Below, piece after piece: positions 1 through 8,100 of a DNA stretch of 28,084 nt. A program made the translations under genes and the position numbers. Source of the stretch: a virus; the IMG/VR virus record IMGVR_UViG_3300021519_000051, positions 1 through 28,084 of that record; one strand, written 5' to 3'. Within the stretch, counting starts at the first letter, position 1. The number at the start of each line of letters is the position of its first letter. Below the pieces are notes generated by a model that was not told the origin of the DNA, made no database searches, and was given only the letters and a program-made list of their open reading frames with translations.

Positions 1-961
1 TTTCGCCTTCCGCCATGCCTTGCTCACCTAGTGCGACCTTAACTTCAACCATATCGTCCCCGTTACGTAAACCACCACGAGTAACACGAACATTTTCTTT
101 TCCGTATTTGGTAATGGCTTGTTGTGGGGTCATGCTGGTTTGTTTCCATCGTAGTGATTTTGGATCTTCTTCTTTACCATTAATATACGATGCCTCCGCC
201 ATACCCGGATTAACCGATTCGTTTTCCACACTAGTACTCATCATCTTCTTAAGTTTATTAGTTAAGGGATCAACGCGATACTTAATATAGTCAGTTTCTG
301 CTCCGTTATCACCTGTTACACTAAAGATATCTTTTCTACGGTTAAATGTTATACGTAATGTATCATATAGCGGTGCATAAGTTTTATGTAGCTGTTTTGC
401 GTATTGTTTGTCAGTTAGCCGTTTATTTGCTGATGTTGCTGGTCTTGATTTTGCTTGTGGTTGTGGTTGAAATTTAGTATTTCCATAATCAGGATAATGT
501 ACACCATCTTCATCTGGATCAGCATAAGTAAGACCATCATCTGGTGTTGATCCAATTGACTGTGAGTCTCGATTCCAATATTGTTTTGATGTTTTGCCGC
601 CCTCTGACATTCCGTGTTCGGTGCAGGTACCAGACTCGCACATAGAACATTCATTAGTATGATCGCACTTGCACTTGCTTTCGTACATACCGCACTCGTT
701 ACAAGTTTCTTCTGCTATCTTAACTGGAGTTACACCTTTGGTGTTGCCAGCGACACGAACAGCTTCGTTAGTAGTTGTTTCGGCAAACTGTTTTGCTAAT
801 TTATTTTGAACAGCATCAACGCCGGAAAGGATACTACCACGAGCCTCAACACTTTCGTAAATCTTTTTAGCAGCTTCTTTACTAGTTTTAATTTCAGGCT
901 TAGGTTGTAGTGCGGCTAATTTACCTAAGATCGTATATAGGTTGTCATCATGGTGGCTCAT
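1..961 (-). CDS. Cys-rich probable virion-associated protein, 3' end cut by window edge
   Basis: This reading frame is open from an ATG at 961 to the left edge, giving about 320 residues with no stop, so the C-terminus lies outside the window. The ATG shares one base with the stop of the upstream gene (TAATG), which suggests translational coupling. Residues 1-80 look helical. Residues 87-116 hold a dense Cys/His cluster: C87, C90, C97, C99, C105, C108 and C113, with H101 and H116, a likely zinc-binding knuckle. A Gln/Pro-rich linker follows, then a basic segment. The motif G-M-A-E-(A/G) occurs twice near the window edge. I do not recognise the family. Its place at the end of a structural operon suggests a virion or head-assembly protein, which is an inference. 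Confidence 0.7.
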   Translation of the reverse strand, partial: MSHHDDNLYTILGKLAALQPKPEIKTSKEAAKKIYESVEARGSILSGVDAVQNKLAKQFAETTTNEAVRVAGNTKGVTPVKIAEETCNECGMYESKCKCDHTNECSMCESGTCTEHGMSEGGKTSKQYWNRDSQSIGSTPDDGLTYADPDEDGVHYPDYGNTKFQPQPQAKSRPATSANKRLTDKQYAKQLHKTYAPLYDTLRITFNRRKDIFSVTGDNGAETDYIKYRVDPLTNKLKKMMSTSVENESVNPGMAEASYINGKEEDPKSLRWKQTSMTPQQAITKYGKENVRVTRGGLRNGDDMVEVKVALGEQGMAEGE

Positions 962-1554
962 TATTTCTTTCCTTTAACTGGGCTGCTGGATATTTTATTT
1001 TGCTTGGACATTGGGCTCGTAGTACCCTGTGGGGCGGCGTTGGTATCTTTGCCGGCTTCTTTGCTATCTTCTGCAAATTTAAATTTACGACTTTCTAATT
1101 CTTTTAACAAACTGCCGATTCTACTTTGACCTGCTAGTGCTTGTGAGTCTGGCTCATCTTTTAATTCCGTTTCGTCTAGGAGGGCGCCGCTATGGTCTTT
1201 GCCACGGGCTTCTGCTTCGTCTGTATAATTAGCTTCGTTTAGATTGCGTACACATATCCAATCTACATTAATTTGGGCACGTTCTTTAATTGTTTGACGC
1301 ATGGCAATAGCTGTAGTAGGATATGCTACCTTGATATCAAATTGCCAACACTCGCAGGGACCACCCCATTGTGGAAATTCGCGGTGTTCTTGTACCGGCA
1401 AGCTCTTTACTGCACTAACACTTTCAAGTTGGAACGCTTCAAGGGCGTTTTTAATCCGCTCCATGACTTCGCCTTTGGGATTTATCCCGGCAAGTTTGAT
1501 GCGGAATTCGCTCGGCTTGCTTAATTCAAAAATGTAAGTCTGGAATGGTTTCAT
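961..1554 (-). CDS. Conserved-looking protein of unknown function in the structural operon
   Basis: The protein has 197 residues. About 110 N-terminal residues alternate strands and helices in a way that suggests a beta-alpha-beta (ferredoxin/ACT-like) fold, beginning with KPFQTYIFEL. The remainder is charged, low in complexity and probably disordered, ending in a Lys-rich tail. The gene starts at the ATG at 1554, preceded by AGGAT about seven bases upstream and by a weak late-promoter-like ACTAAATA. It lies 37 bases downstream of the gp16-like gene and overlaps the next gene by one base. The context suggests a head or packaging role, but no function can be assigned from the sequence. The coding assignment is secure from length, ribosome site and tight gene packing. 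Confidence 0.75.
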   Translation of the reverse strand: MKPFQTYIFELSKPSEFRIKLAGINPKGEVMERIKNALEAFQLESVSAVKSLPVQEHREFPQWGGPCECWQFDIKVAYPTTAIAMRQTIKERAQINVDWICVRNLNEANYTDEAEARGKDHSGALLDETELKDEPDSQALAGQSRIGSLLKELESRKFKFAEDSKEAGKDTNAAPQGTTSPMSKQNKISSSPVKGKK

Positions 1555-1574
1555 CGTTATAATCCTATATTCTA

Positions 1575-1582
1575 TATTTAGT
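1575..1582 (-). promoter_or_regulatory. Weak late-promoter-like motif ACTAAATA
   Basis: On the minus strand ACTAAATA lies 20 bases before the ATG at 1554. It matches T4 late TATAAATA at six of eight positions. An AGGAT ribosome site (1562-1566) lies between motif and start. It is weaker than the other sites in the window. Confidence 0.3.
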
Positions 1583-1591
1583 CTGATTGGC

Positions 1592-2089
1592 TCATTTATC
1601 CTGCTTGCTAAGTATCTGCTTTAGCAAATCGTTACGATCAAATACTACGCCCTGCCCATCAATTGGTGTATTGGCATTGTTGCCAGAGTCTTTTTTAACC
1701 TGGTAATCATGCTTGGCTTTAGCCAACTGTAGTTGTACCATTTTTAATTTCTTATCCAGTTTGGCCGTTTTAGCCGTAATAGCATGTCCCAACATTACTC
1801 CCGCTGTTTGTAGTATAACACCACTGAACCGGGGTTCAACATTCATACCAAGATCAATTAAATCTTCTGCTTTACTTTGTGCTAGTTTGGCAAGTTCATC
1901 AAGCTCGTCATCACCTGTGTCCAAGTCTTTTACTCGGGGTAATGCGGCATCAATCTTGTCCATTGCAGCATTGACTTCGCTGATAATATCTTTATTTTCA
2001 TTAACAAATGATGTAGCTTCAGACACGGTAGGATCTATAGGATCATCCGTTGGGGATAAATTAAACAACTCTTCCAATTTTTTAGTCAT
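1592..2089 (-). CDS. gp16: Probable terminase small subunit, T4 gp16-like
   Basis: The protein has 165 residues, close to T4 gp16 (164). The acidic N-terminus (residues 1-35) precedes long helices. A central segment with MNVEPRFSGV leads into a Lys-rich coiled coil containing AKLDKKLKMVQLQLAKAKHD. The C-terminus reads GVVFDRNDLLKQIL, similar in style to the end of gp16 proteins. In T4, gp16 forms rings that recognise concatemeric DNA and stimulate the gp17 terminase motor. The assignment rests on length, helical architecture, the C-terminal motif and the structural neighbourhood rather than on a catalytic signature. No gp17 is visible in the window. The start at 2089 is preceded at only five bases by AATAAATA, with no Shine-Dalgarno sequence. 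An unrelated coiled-coil scaffold protein is the main alternative. Confidence 0.5.
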   Translation of the reverse strand: MTKKLEELFNLSPTDDPIDPTVSEATSFVNENKDIISEVNAAMDKIDAALPRVKDLDTGDDELDELAKLAQSKAEDLIDLGMNVEPRFSGVILQTAGVMLGHAITAKTAKLDKKLKMVQLQLAKAKHDYQVKKDSGNNANTPIDGQGVVFDRNDLLKQILSKQDK

Positions 2090-2109
2090 AGCAATATTTA
2101 TTTGCTACG
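2087..2109 (-). promoter_or_regulatory. Late promoter in a hairpin loop over the gp16-like AUG
   Basis: On the minus strand CGTAGCAA (2109-2102) can pair with TTGCTATG (2094-2087) as eight pairs, one of them G-U. The seven-base loop is exactly ATAAATA. The late motif AATAAATA occupies 2102-2095. The start codon (2089-2087) is in the 3' arm, so read-through RNA would hide it. A transcript starting six bases after the motif would begin at the A of the ATG. The site overlaps the end of the gp4-like gene. Confidence 0.5.
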
Positions 2110-2532
2110 GCCCTGGTGGAAAATCATATCTTCGGTTACTACCCTGAATGTCATCCCTTGGGCAGCACACCATTGTTTGGCTGCGGCCCATTTTGCCATA
2201 TTTAAGATAGCCGCAGCTTGATCGCGAATATTTTTGGCACCTTCAAGCGTGGTTTCTTTTTTGGGTTTAACTTCTATCACTTCAGCATGATTGCCTCCAT
2301 TGGCATCATTATACATAATAAGGAAATCTGGAACGTATATTGTATTTTTACCAGTTAACGGATTGCGATAGCTAATGTGGACTGCTTCGCTGGCCCATTG
2401 CAATATACTAGGATTGTTATCGCAAAATTGCATGAACACAAATTCCCATGAAGACCTGTATGTTGGAGTTTTATTTCCCACGTACTTTTCCGGAAACTGT
2501 GGTTGGAATTTACCTTGTGCGTATTTGCCCAT
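2098..2532 (-). CDS. gp4: Head completion nuclease, T4 gp4-like
   Basis: The protein has 144 residues (T4 gp4 is about 150). It carries a TnsA/PD-(D/E)xK-type nuclease pattern: E30 in RSSWE, P68-D69 in VPDF, and E87-V88-K89 in EVKPKK. In T4, gp4 acts late in head maturation on the packaged DNA end and is needed to make heads competent for tail joining. The RSSWEF motif followed by a strand-rich stretch with YRNPLTGK and the VPDF/EVKPKK core fit this family well. It starts two bases after the stop of the 129-aa gene, so it is co-transcribed with the tail genes upstream. All putative catalytic residues are present. Confidence 0.75.
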   Translation of the reverse strand: MGKYAQGKFQPQFPEKYVGNKTPTYRSSWEFVFMQFCDNNPSILQWASEAVHISYRNPLTGKNTIYVPDFLIMYNDANGGNHAEVIEVKPKKETTLEGAKNIRDQAAAILNMAKWAAAKQWCAAQGMTFRVVTEDMIFHQGRSK

Positions 2533-2534
2533 AG

Positions 2535-2924
2535 TTATGCAAGTATAGTTCGAGCTACGTAGGGATTAGTTTTAATTTCACTGCGAGTACCAAGTACGCT
2601 AGTTGGTGCTCTATTTGCATTTAAAAATGCAATTAAATATTGATTTAACTGCCCTTTTGGTAATGTTTGAAATTGTGATAATATTGTTAACGGATTTAAG
2701 TTTTGCGACATAGCTGTGTACAATACTGCTGAAGCTAAATTTTTTGCCGCTTCTTTATTATCGGAATATTCTTCAAAAAATGCCGTGATAGCATTATCAG
2801 CATCAGCTGATACATTAAACGGTATAGAGTAAAAATTATTAAAATATTTTCGTGCATCATTGGCACTCGACTCAACTGATATATTTGGTCCAATTAAATT
2901 AGTTGCTGTTGTAATTTTACTCAT
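2535..2924 (-). CDS. Small helical protein of unknown function between baseplate-like and gp4-like genes
   Basis: The protein has 129 residues and is mostly helical. A central segment SAVLYTAMSQNLNPLTILSQ is followed by a C-terminus ending NPYVARTILA. There is no signal peptide, transmembrane segment or catalytic motif. The ATG at 2924 is five bases after the stop of the upstream gene, with GGGAG at 9-13 bases upstream inside that gene's end, so translation is probably coupled. Lying between a tail-tube/baseplate-like gene and gp4, it could be a minor tail or head-tail protein. A gp53-like wedge role was considered but has no sequence support. Confidence 0.7.
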   Translation of the reverse strand: MSKITTATNLIGPNISVESSANDARKYFNNFYSIPFNVSADADNAITAFFEEYSDNKEAAKNLASAVLYTAMSQNLNPLTILSQFQTLPKGQLNQYLIAFLNANRAPTSVLGTRSEIKTNPYVARTILA

Positions 2925-2929
2925 GTATA

Positions 2930-4423
2930 CTACTCCCAGAATCCTTTTGCAAACGAGGTTAAACTAATGATGTCGGTCTCATTTGCAAGAGCATCAGCGA
3001 GATACTTGGTATATTCTGCATTTACAATTGATTCTCTGGTGGCGTCTGTTAGTATCGAGCTACTAAATAACCCAGTTCCGGTTAGTGCTTGGAAATCTGT
3101 AGAAAAATTTGTTGCTGCAAAGTTATTAAAACCATCACTAAACGGTTTCACTACTTTATCTGCTAAGAATTTAGCTACTTCTCCTTGAACTTGTCCGGCA
3201 ATTTTTGTTACCTGTTGATTAATAAAGTTTGTTGCCTGCCCCACTGCAAATTGAATCGCCATATTTTCCGCCGTTGATAATACTGCTTTAGGATTTGCAA
3301 TTGCTGCGGCAGCGAGCCCAACAATTTGCGTACCATTTTTTCCAAGACCTTTTGTTACTCCACCGATCACTCCATTAGCCAATGTCTGTGCCGATGATCC
3401 TATAATGTTGATACCGGCTGCCTGAATTCGCTGACTTACAATTGCAGACGTGGTTAGTCCTTGCGTTAAACTACCCAGACTTGGTATAGAAAGGCCACCG
3501 CTATTAATTGGAGTCCTAGCTGAAACGTTTGTCATATTATTTAACGTAGACGAAAAATAATTACCATAATTGGTTTTGTCTTGTGCTGGTAATACATCTG
3601 TTCTTGACCCCACCGAAGTAATAGAATTTGCTAAGTCGGTTATAATATCGTTAGTTTGCCCCACTTGTTTACCAAGGGCATTTGGGCTAGGCACTCTATC
3701 ATAGTTTAAGTCAATGAACCCGCCTGCTGTATTTTCTGTAACTGAACCAGTAAAATATTTTACTGTTTCAAATTGTATCAACATTTCATGTTGCAACATG
3801 CTTTGAGTATCTGCTGCAGCGTGTTCGCCGTGTGCAAATCTAGTTATAATAGGATTAACTAATTGATACTCACTAAATTGTTGTTGGTACAAACTATATA
3901 TTCTAATAGATTGAATATATTGATACGATTGAGTAGCCCCAAGTCCGGACAATGGTCGTGGACTATACCCCCACTCAAATGTTGGTCTTGTTTGATATTT
4001 GTGTTGTGCTGAATAAGTAGCATCGTTGTAGTCTGGATCACGATAAAAATAACTATAATAGTCATACCAAAAACTTCTGACAGTATCGGCTTGATCGTCG
4101 TGGAACACAATGTTTACCGGATCATATTTAATTTTGTGTTGACTAATGTTTACACGATTATAAGCATTATGGGATTTAGTCTCAACAGTAAACTTTGGCA
4201 ACGATACACTTTTAACTATCATGCCCATCTCTTGGGTAAAATTTGATTTATTGTTGTTTGGTATTAGATTTGTAATATCTGGATTTAAATCAAATTCAAC
4301 GTAGTATAAAAATCCGTACTTTGGGCTGAGCCTATATTGATTATTTGTAAAAATCTTAGAGGCGTGTTTGTAATCTTTAATTACAGTACGTGTTGATCCA
4401 GCCGGATTTGGTCTAGTAGTCAT
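2930..4423 (-). CDS. gp19-superfamily protein, candidate baseplate tube initiator/cap (gp54/gp48-like)
   Basis: The protein has 497 residues. Residues about 28-225 resemble the T4 tail-tube fold: YGFLYYVEFDLNP, then MGMIVKSVSLPKFTVETKSH, then KYDPVNIVFHDD and FWYDYYSYFYRDPDY. This is the same layout as true tube proteins but more elaborate. Residues about 300-497 are a Gly/Ala-rich helical extension (TQGLTTSAIVSQ, GVIGGVTKGLG, VGLAAAAIANPKAVL). In T4 the tube-like proteins gp48 and gp54 sit at the baseplate centre and start tube polymerisation. The position just after sheath and tube supports such a role. The start at 4423 follows GATAAATA by five bases with no Shine-Dalgarno sequence. Which of gp48, gp54 or a third paralogue it is cannot be decided here. 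Confidence 0.55.
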   Translation of the reverse strand: MTTRPNPAGSTRTVIKDYKHASKIFTNNQYRLSPKYGFLYYVEFDLNPDITNLIPNNNKSNFTQEMGMIVKSVSLPKFTVETKSHNAYNRVNISQHKIKYDPVNIVFHDDQADTVRSFWYDYYSYFYRDPDYNDATYSAQHKYQTRPTFEWGYSPRPLSGLGATQSYQYIQSIRIYSLYQQQFSEYQLVNPIITRFAHGEHAAADTQSMLQHEMLIQFETVKYFTGSVTENTAGGFIDLNYDRVPSPNALGKQVGQTNDIITDLANSITSVGSRTDVLPAQDKTNYGNYFSSTLNNMTNVSARTPINSGGLSIPSLGSLTQGLTTSAIVSQRIQAAGINIIGSSAQTLANGVIGGVTKGLGKNGTQIVGLAAAAIANPKAVLSTAENMAIQFAVGQATNFINQQVTKIAGQVQGEVAKFLADKVVKPFSDGFNNFAATNFSTDFQALTGTGLFSSSILTDATRESIVNAEYTKYLADALANETDIISLTSFAKGFWE

Positions 4424-4428
4424 ACTAA

Positions 4429-4436
4429 TATTTATC
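4429..4436 (-). promoter_or_regulatory. T4-type late promoter GATAAATA, adjoining ATG
   Basis: The motif ends five bases (TTAGT) before the ATG at 4423. With T4 late spacing, transcription would begin at or within a base of the start codon. It directly abuts the T-tract of the upstream terminator. Confidence 0.6.
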
Positions 4437-4440
4437 TCGT

Positions 4441-4469
4441 AAAAAAACCCGGGGTTTTAAGCCGGGTTT
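4441..4469 (-). terminator. Rho-independent terminator after gp19
   Basis: Minus-strand RNA forms an 8-bp stem AAACCCGG / CCGGGTTT (4469-4462 with 4452-4445) with a 9-base loop. The T-run covers the end of the 3' arm and the four bases after it (4447-4441). It lies about 20 bases after the tube gene stop and closes the sheath-tube transcription unit. Confidence 0.85.
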
Positions 4470-4488
4470 GTTTTATGTAAAATGTAAA

Positions 4489-5097
4489 TTAGTTAACCGA
4501 ATCGCCAGGTGTTAGTGTAACAACGCTTGTACCAACTCCGCCACCTACTGTTTGAATAGCGTTGTCAAATTTGATGTTACATGCAATTTGTACAGGATCG
4601 CTACTGCTATATGCCATATCACCGTAATCAACTGAGCTTAAGAAACAACCATCTAATTCCCACGATTCGAGAACATTAGGAGTTGTGTTTCCGTTACCGC
4701 CATCAAGCATATCAAATACAAGTTGGAACTTGTAATCAATACCACTTGGTGCACTTGATTGCTCAAGGAAGTCAAATTGCTTTTGTATCTGCTGTCCAAC
4801 TAGTTTGCTTACTGCACCAGTTGCGTCATCGCGGAAGTTAACAGTAGTTTCTTGCCATTCTGGTTTACCTTGCAAGAATACTTTACTGTTATAAACTTCA
4901 ATAGTAATCGGATTAAAGTTTACGTTGGGACGCTTAATGTCCGCTACTTGCTTGGTTAATTCAGTGGTTGTGTTAGATACGCCAAAGTTAATAAATGTCG
5001 CTCGGAAGCGATATTTTAATTTTGGCATTAACAAACCCTGTGAACCAGGTTGTGCTGCTAATGGTACTGTAAAGTTACTTAATGATGCTACGGCCAT
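4489..5097 (-). CDS. gp19: Tail tube protein, T4 gp19-like
   Basis: The protein has 202 residues (T4 gp19 is 163). It forms the inner tube of the contractile tail by stacking hexameric rings. The tube-family pattern is visible: LKYRFRATFINFG near the N-terminus, KQVADIKRPNVNFNPITIEVYNS, then KPEWQETTVNFRDDATGAV, and a C-terminal SWELDGCFLSSVDYGDMAYSS segment. The ATG at 5097 has an AGGAG ribosome site seven bases upstream and its own late promoter in the gap after the sheath gene. It follows gp18 directly, the classical sheath-tube order, and ends at a strong terminator. The identification is firm. Confidence 0.88.
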   Translation of the reverse strand: MAVASLSNFTVPLAAQPGSQGLLMPKLKYRFRATFINFGVSNTTTELTKQVADIKRPNVNFNPITIEVYNSKVFLQGKPEWQETTVNFRDDATGAVSKLVGQQIQKQFDFLEQSSAPSGIDYKFQLVFDMLDGGNGNTTPNVLESWELDGCFLSSVDYGDMAYSSSDPVQIACNIKFDNAIQTVGGGVGTSVVTLTPGDSVN

Positions 5098-5116
5098 GTT
5101 ATTCTCCTATTACTAT

Positions 5117-5124
5117 TATTTATC
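5117..5124 (-). promoter_or_regulatory. T4-type late promoter GATAAATA for the tube gene
   Basis: GATAAATA on the minus strand lies in the 34-base gap between the gp18 stop and the gp19 ATG, 19 bases before the start. AGGAG is correctly placed downstream. This would let tube be made in excess of sheath. Confidence 0.7.
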
Positions 5125-5131
5125 TACTATC

Positions 5132-8100
5132 TTATGTCGACGCCATACCCAGGCTAGCAACGGTACCAGGATTATACAAGGCAATTGGAATGTAAATAAA
5201 TTCAACATCTTTCATTGGCTCAATCGCTACGTCTACATAAAGTTGGTTATTTGCTATAATGCTTGGTGTATTGTTACTTGTGTCGCAAATTACTAGGAAG
5301 TCGTATAAACCACGCTTGCTTAGTACATCATGCAATGCACTTTCAATTTGATGGGCTAAAGTTTTTCTTGTAATTTGATCATTTGGCTCAAACAAGAAAC
5401 CATTGCTTACAGATTTAAAAATTGTTCTTAGATAATTTTCTAAGCGAACAACGTTAATTCTATTTCTTGATGTTGAGTCACCTGACTTAGTTTCTTGGCC
5501 CCACACAACTAAACCAGTGCCTGGTAATTGTGTAATTGGGTTAATTTTTAATGTGTACAATGCATCGCGTAGACCTTGGTTAACACCATTGTGTATAAAT
5601 GTTCCTGTAGTAGCATCAACGTGTCCAATATCTGACAAGTTATCAACTAAACCACGGTGTACACCGGCTGGTGCAAACCATTGATAGCTTACGTTATCAT
5701 TGTATAAGAATGTTCTAAGTGCTGCATGACTTGATGGGACCGCTACAGTATTACCCGACAGATCGTTTGTCAATCCAGCTGGATAATATACAGCAAGATA
5801 TGGACTAGCAGTTGCTAAACCATCACCATTTGTATTTGAATTCCATCTTGAGATGGCTGTTGTAGTTGGTTCCAATGTCATCGGTGTATCACCAATAACA
5901 AATCCGGTATTAGTACGGTCATCATTTAACGCAACTAAATTATCAATCAATTCTGGATATCCAGGAGCAACTAATAAATTAAAGTTGTAGTTATCTTCGC
6001 GCACATCTACGTTACTATCCACTGCACTTTGTAATGCAGCAACAATTAAACTTCTTTGTGCTGCGGAACCAGCCTTCATTACACCATTTGTATCTAACCC
6101 ACTGACACTAACCCACGTACCTTCATATGTCGGTAAGTTGCTTGATGCGTTTGGTACCGCTGGTAATGTTGGGAAACTTGATGCGTTGAAATAATCTGCC
6201 ACATACTTTTTAATATTATATCCGCTACGACGTGTATTAAACAACAATGCACCACGTGGATATAAACGATAGTCCGGAGCATCCTGGTCAATAAAGTTGC
6301 TTGACAACATTGCTACGAGACTTGGAATGGTATCACTGATAACATCGGATGTTCCTGTGGTATCCCATCGAGCATCAGCAAACACAATACCATTGGATGT
6401 TATGTGATCTGTATTATCAATTGCCACCCACGTTGCTCCACTATATCTATATAGGCTTGGGTAATTCACTAGGTCACTACTATCTAACCATAAATCGCCC
6501 GCTACTAATACTGTTGCATCGCTTTGGCTTGTTGGTTTTGTTGCACTAACAATAACGCCAGCTGGATCAGTTGCGGTTAAATCATAACCACGTGCATCTG
6601 CTGTTACGCCATTTCTGTAACCTTTCCAACCATTGTTATTAATCATAATATCAATGTCGGCTGGGTTGCTATAATACCATAAGGTACCAGAATCTGGTGC
6701 GCTATACGGAGCAGACAATGAATATTTTATAGTTGTAGTAATTGCTACCCAATTTGAAATAGCAACGGCGCCTGTACTAGTCATAGTAAAGTCACTACCC
6801 TGGCCCGCTACAAAGCCAGCTGTTGCAAGTGGGGTTCCGCTTACGTTTGTTAATTGTATTTGGCCGCCTGTTGTATGTGTTATTGTGATACTACCATTGC
6901 TATTAAGTCTTGCAGTAACATACGGAATGTTTGCCGCTAAAATATCAGCAACAAATGATGAAGCTGTGGTTCCGGTTAATGTAATTGTGTGGGAAATTAA
7001 CGTAATGTTTGCTGCACCTGGAATAGTTGCTGCCAATGTAAAGCTATTGCCAATTACAAATGTGCCAGGTGTTCCGCTAGTACCTTCAGTTACTATATCA
7101 TCAGCATGTGTAAATGTTTGTTCCGCAAAACGTAATCCGTTTGCTGTATTATCACTGACACCAATATGTGTAATCACTGTACCGTGTGGAATATTTACGC
7201 CACCACCAGCTGGGTCTAAGCCAGCAATTGCATCTGCAAAAAAGTTAAACAATGGAGCAGACACAGGAACCCACGAATCTAACGATGCGCTGTACTTCTT
7301 AAGTGATGGGCTGTAGCCAACACCAGTTGAGCTTGTTTTCCACCAAACGCTACCCATTGGGCGAGGCTGTGTATCTGTACTTAACCAGCCACCAGTAGGT
7401 TGCTGTGCATAGTTACCATAAAAGAATACCGGGCACCAGTATGTACCTGCTGTAATACCCATCTTATTAAGAGGAGTGTTTGTAGCGTCCGATTCAACTA
7501 GTGTTAAGCCACCGTCTACAGTTGAGCCGTTACTTTTGGATGCACTTGTAGCAAAAAGAGTTAGTAAACCGCCTACTACAGATGCTGTAACACCAGTAAT
7601 TGCCGCAGTATTAATTGCACTGGCAATCACACTAAGTGATGTTGAACTAAATGATACTGTTGTGCCATTAATAGATATGCTACTTGCCGCCGGGCTACCG
7701 CTTAATGTTAATGTTGGGCTCGCAACGCTTGCCTGTACCGCTGGTAAAGCACGTTGCCATGCATATGATCCAACTTGTACCCAAGTATTGTTTAATGTGC
7801 CAGCAACTGTGGTGCATTTATAAAATAAACGTATCGCGGCCGGAACAGCACCAGAAGTAGTAACGCAAACTAATGCAAATCTACCAGGTTGTCCAACAGA
7901 TGCAATTGGAGTAGATATGTTGAAACTTGTTGAGCTTCCATACATATCAACGTTGTTGTTGTATACTTCAGCTGGGTCTGTGATTAACAACGGAGCCTGG
8001 TGATTAAATGTACCAGGTGTAGTTGCTGTATTTAAAGCATAAAGACCAAATTCAGTATTAGCCAAATCTAACCAGAATGTACCATCTGCAACGTTGCCAG

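Noticed and set aside
1713-2147. Plus-strand 144-residue open frame opposite the gp16-like and gp4-like genes
   Set aside because: The Ser/Ala-rich product has no family resemblance and it covers two well-supported minus-strand genes.
4424-4440. RBS-hiding hairpin at the 2930-4423 gene
   Set aside because: TACGAG and TTAGTA around ATAAATA pair only with a mismatch and few bonds. This is no better than chance in this A+T-rich sequence.
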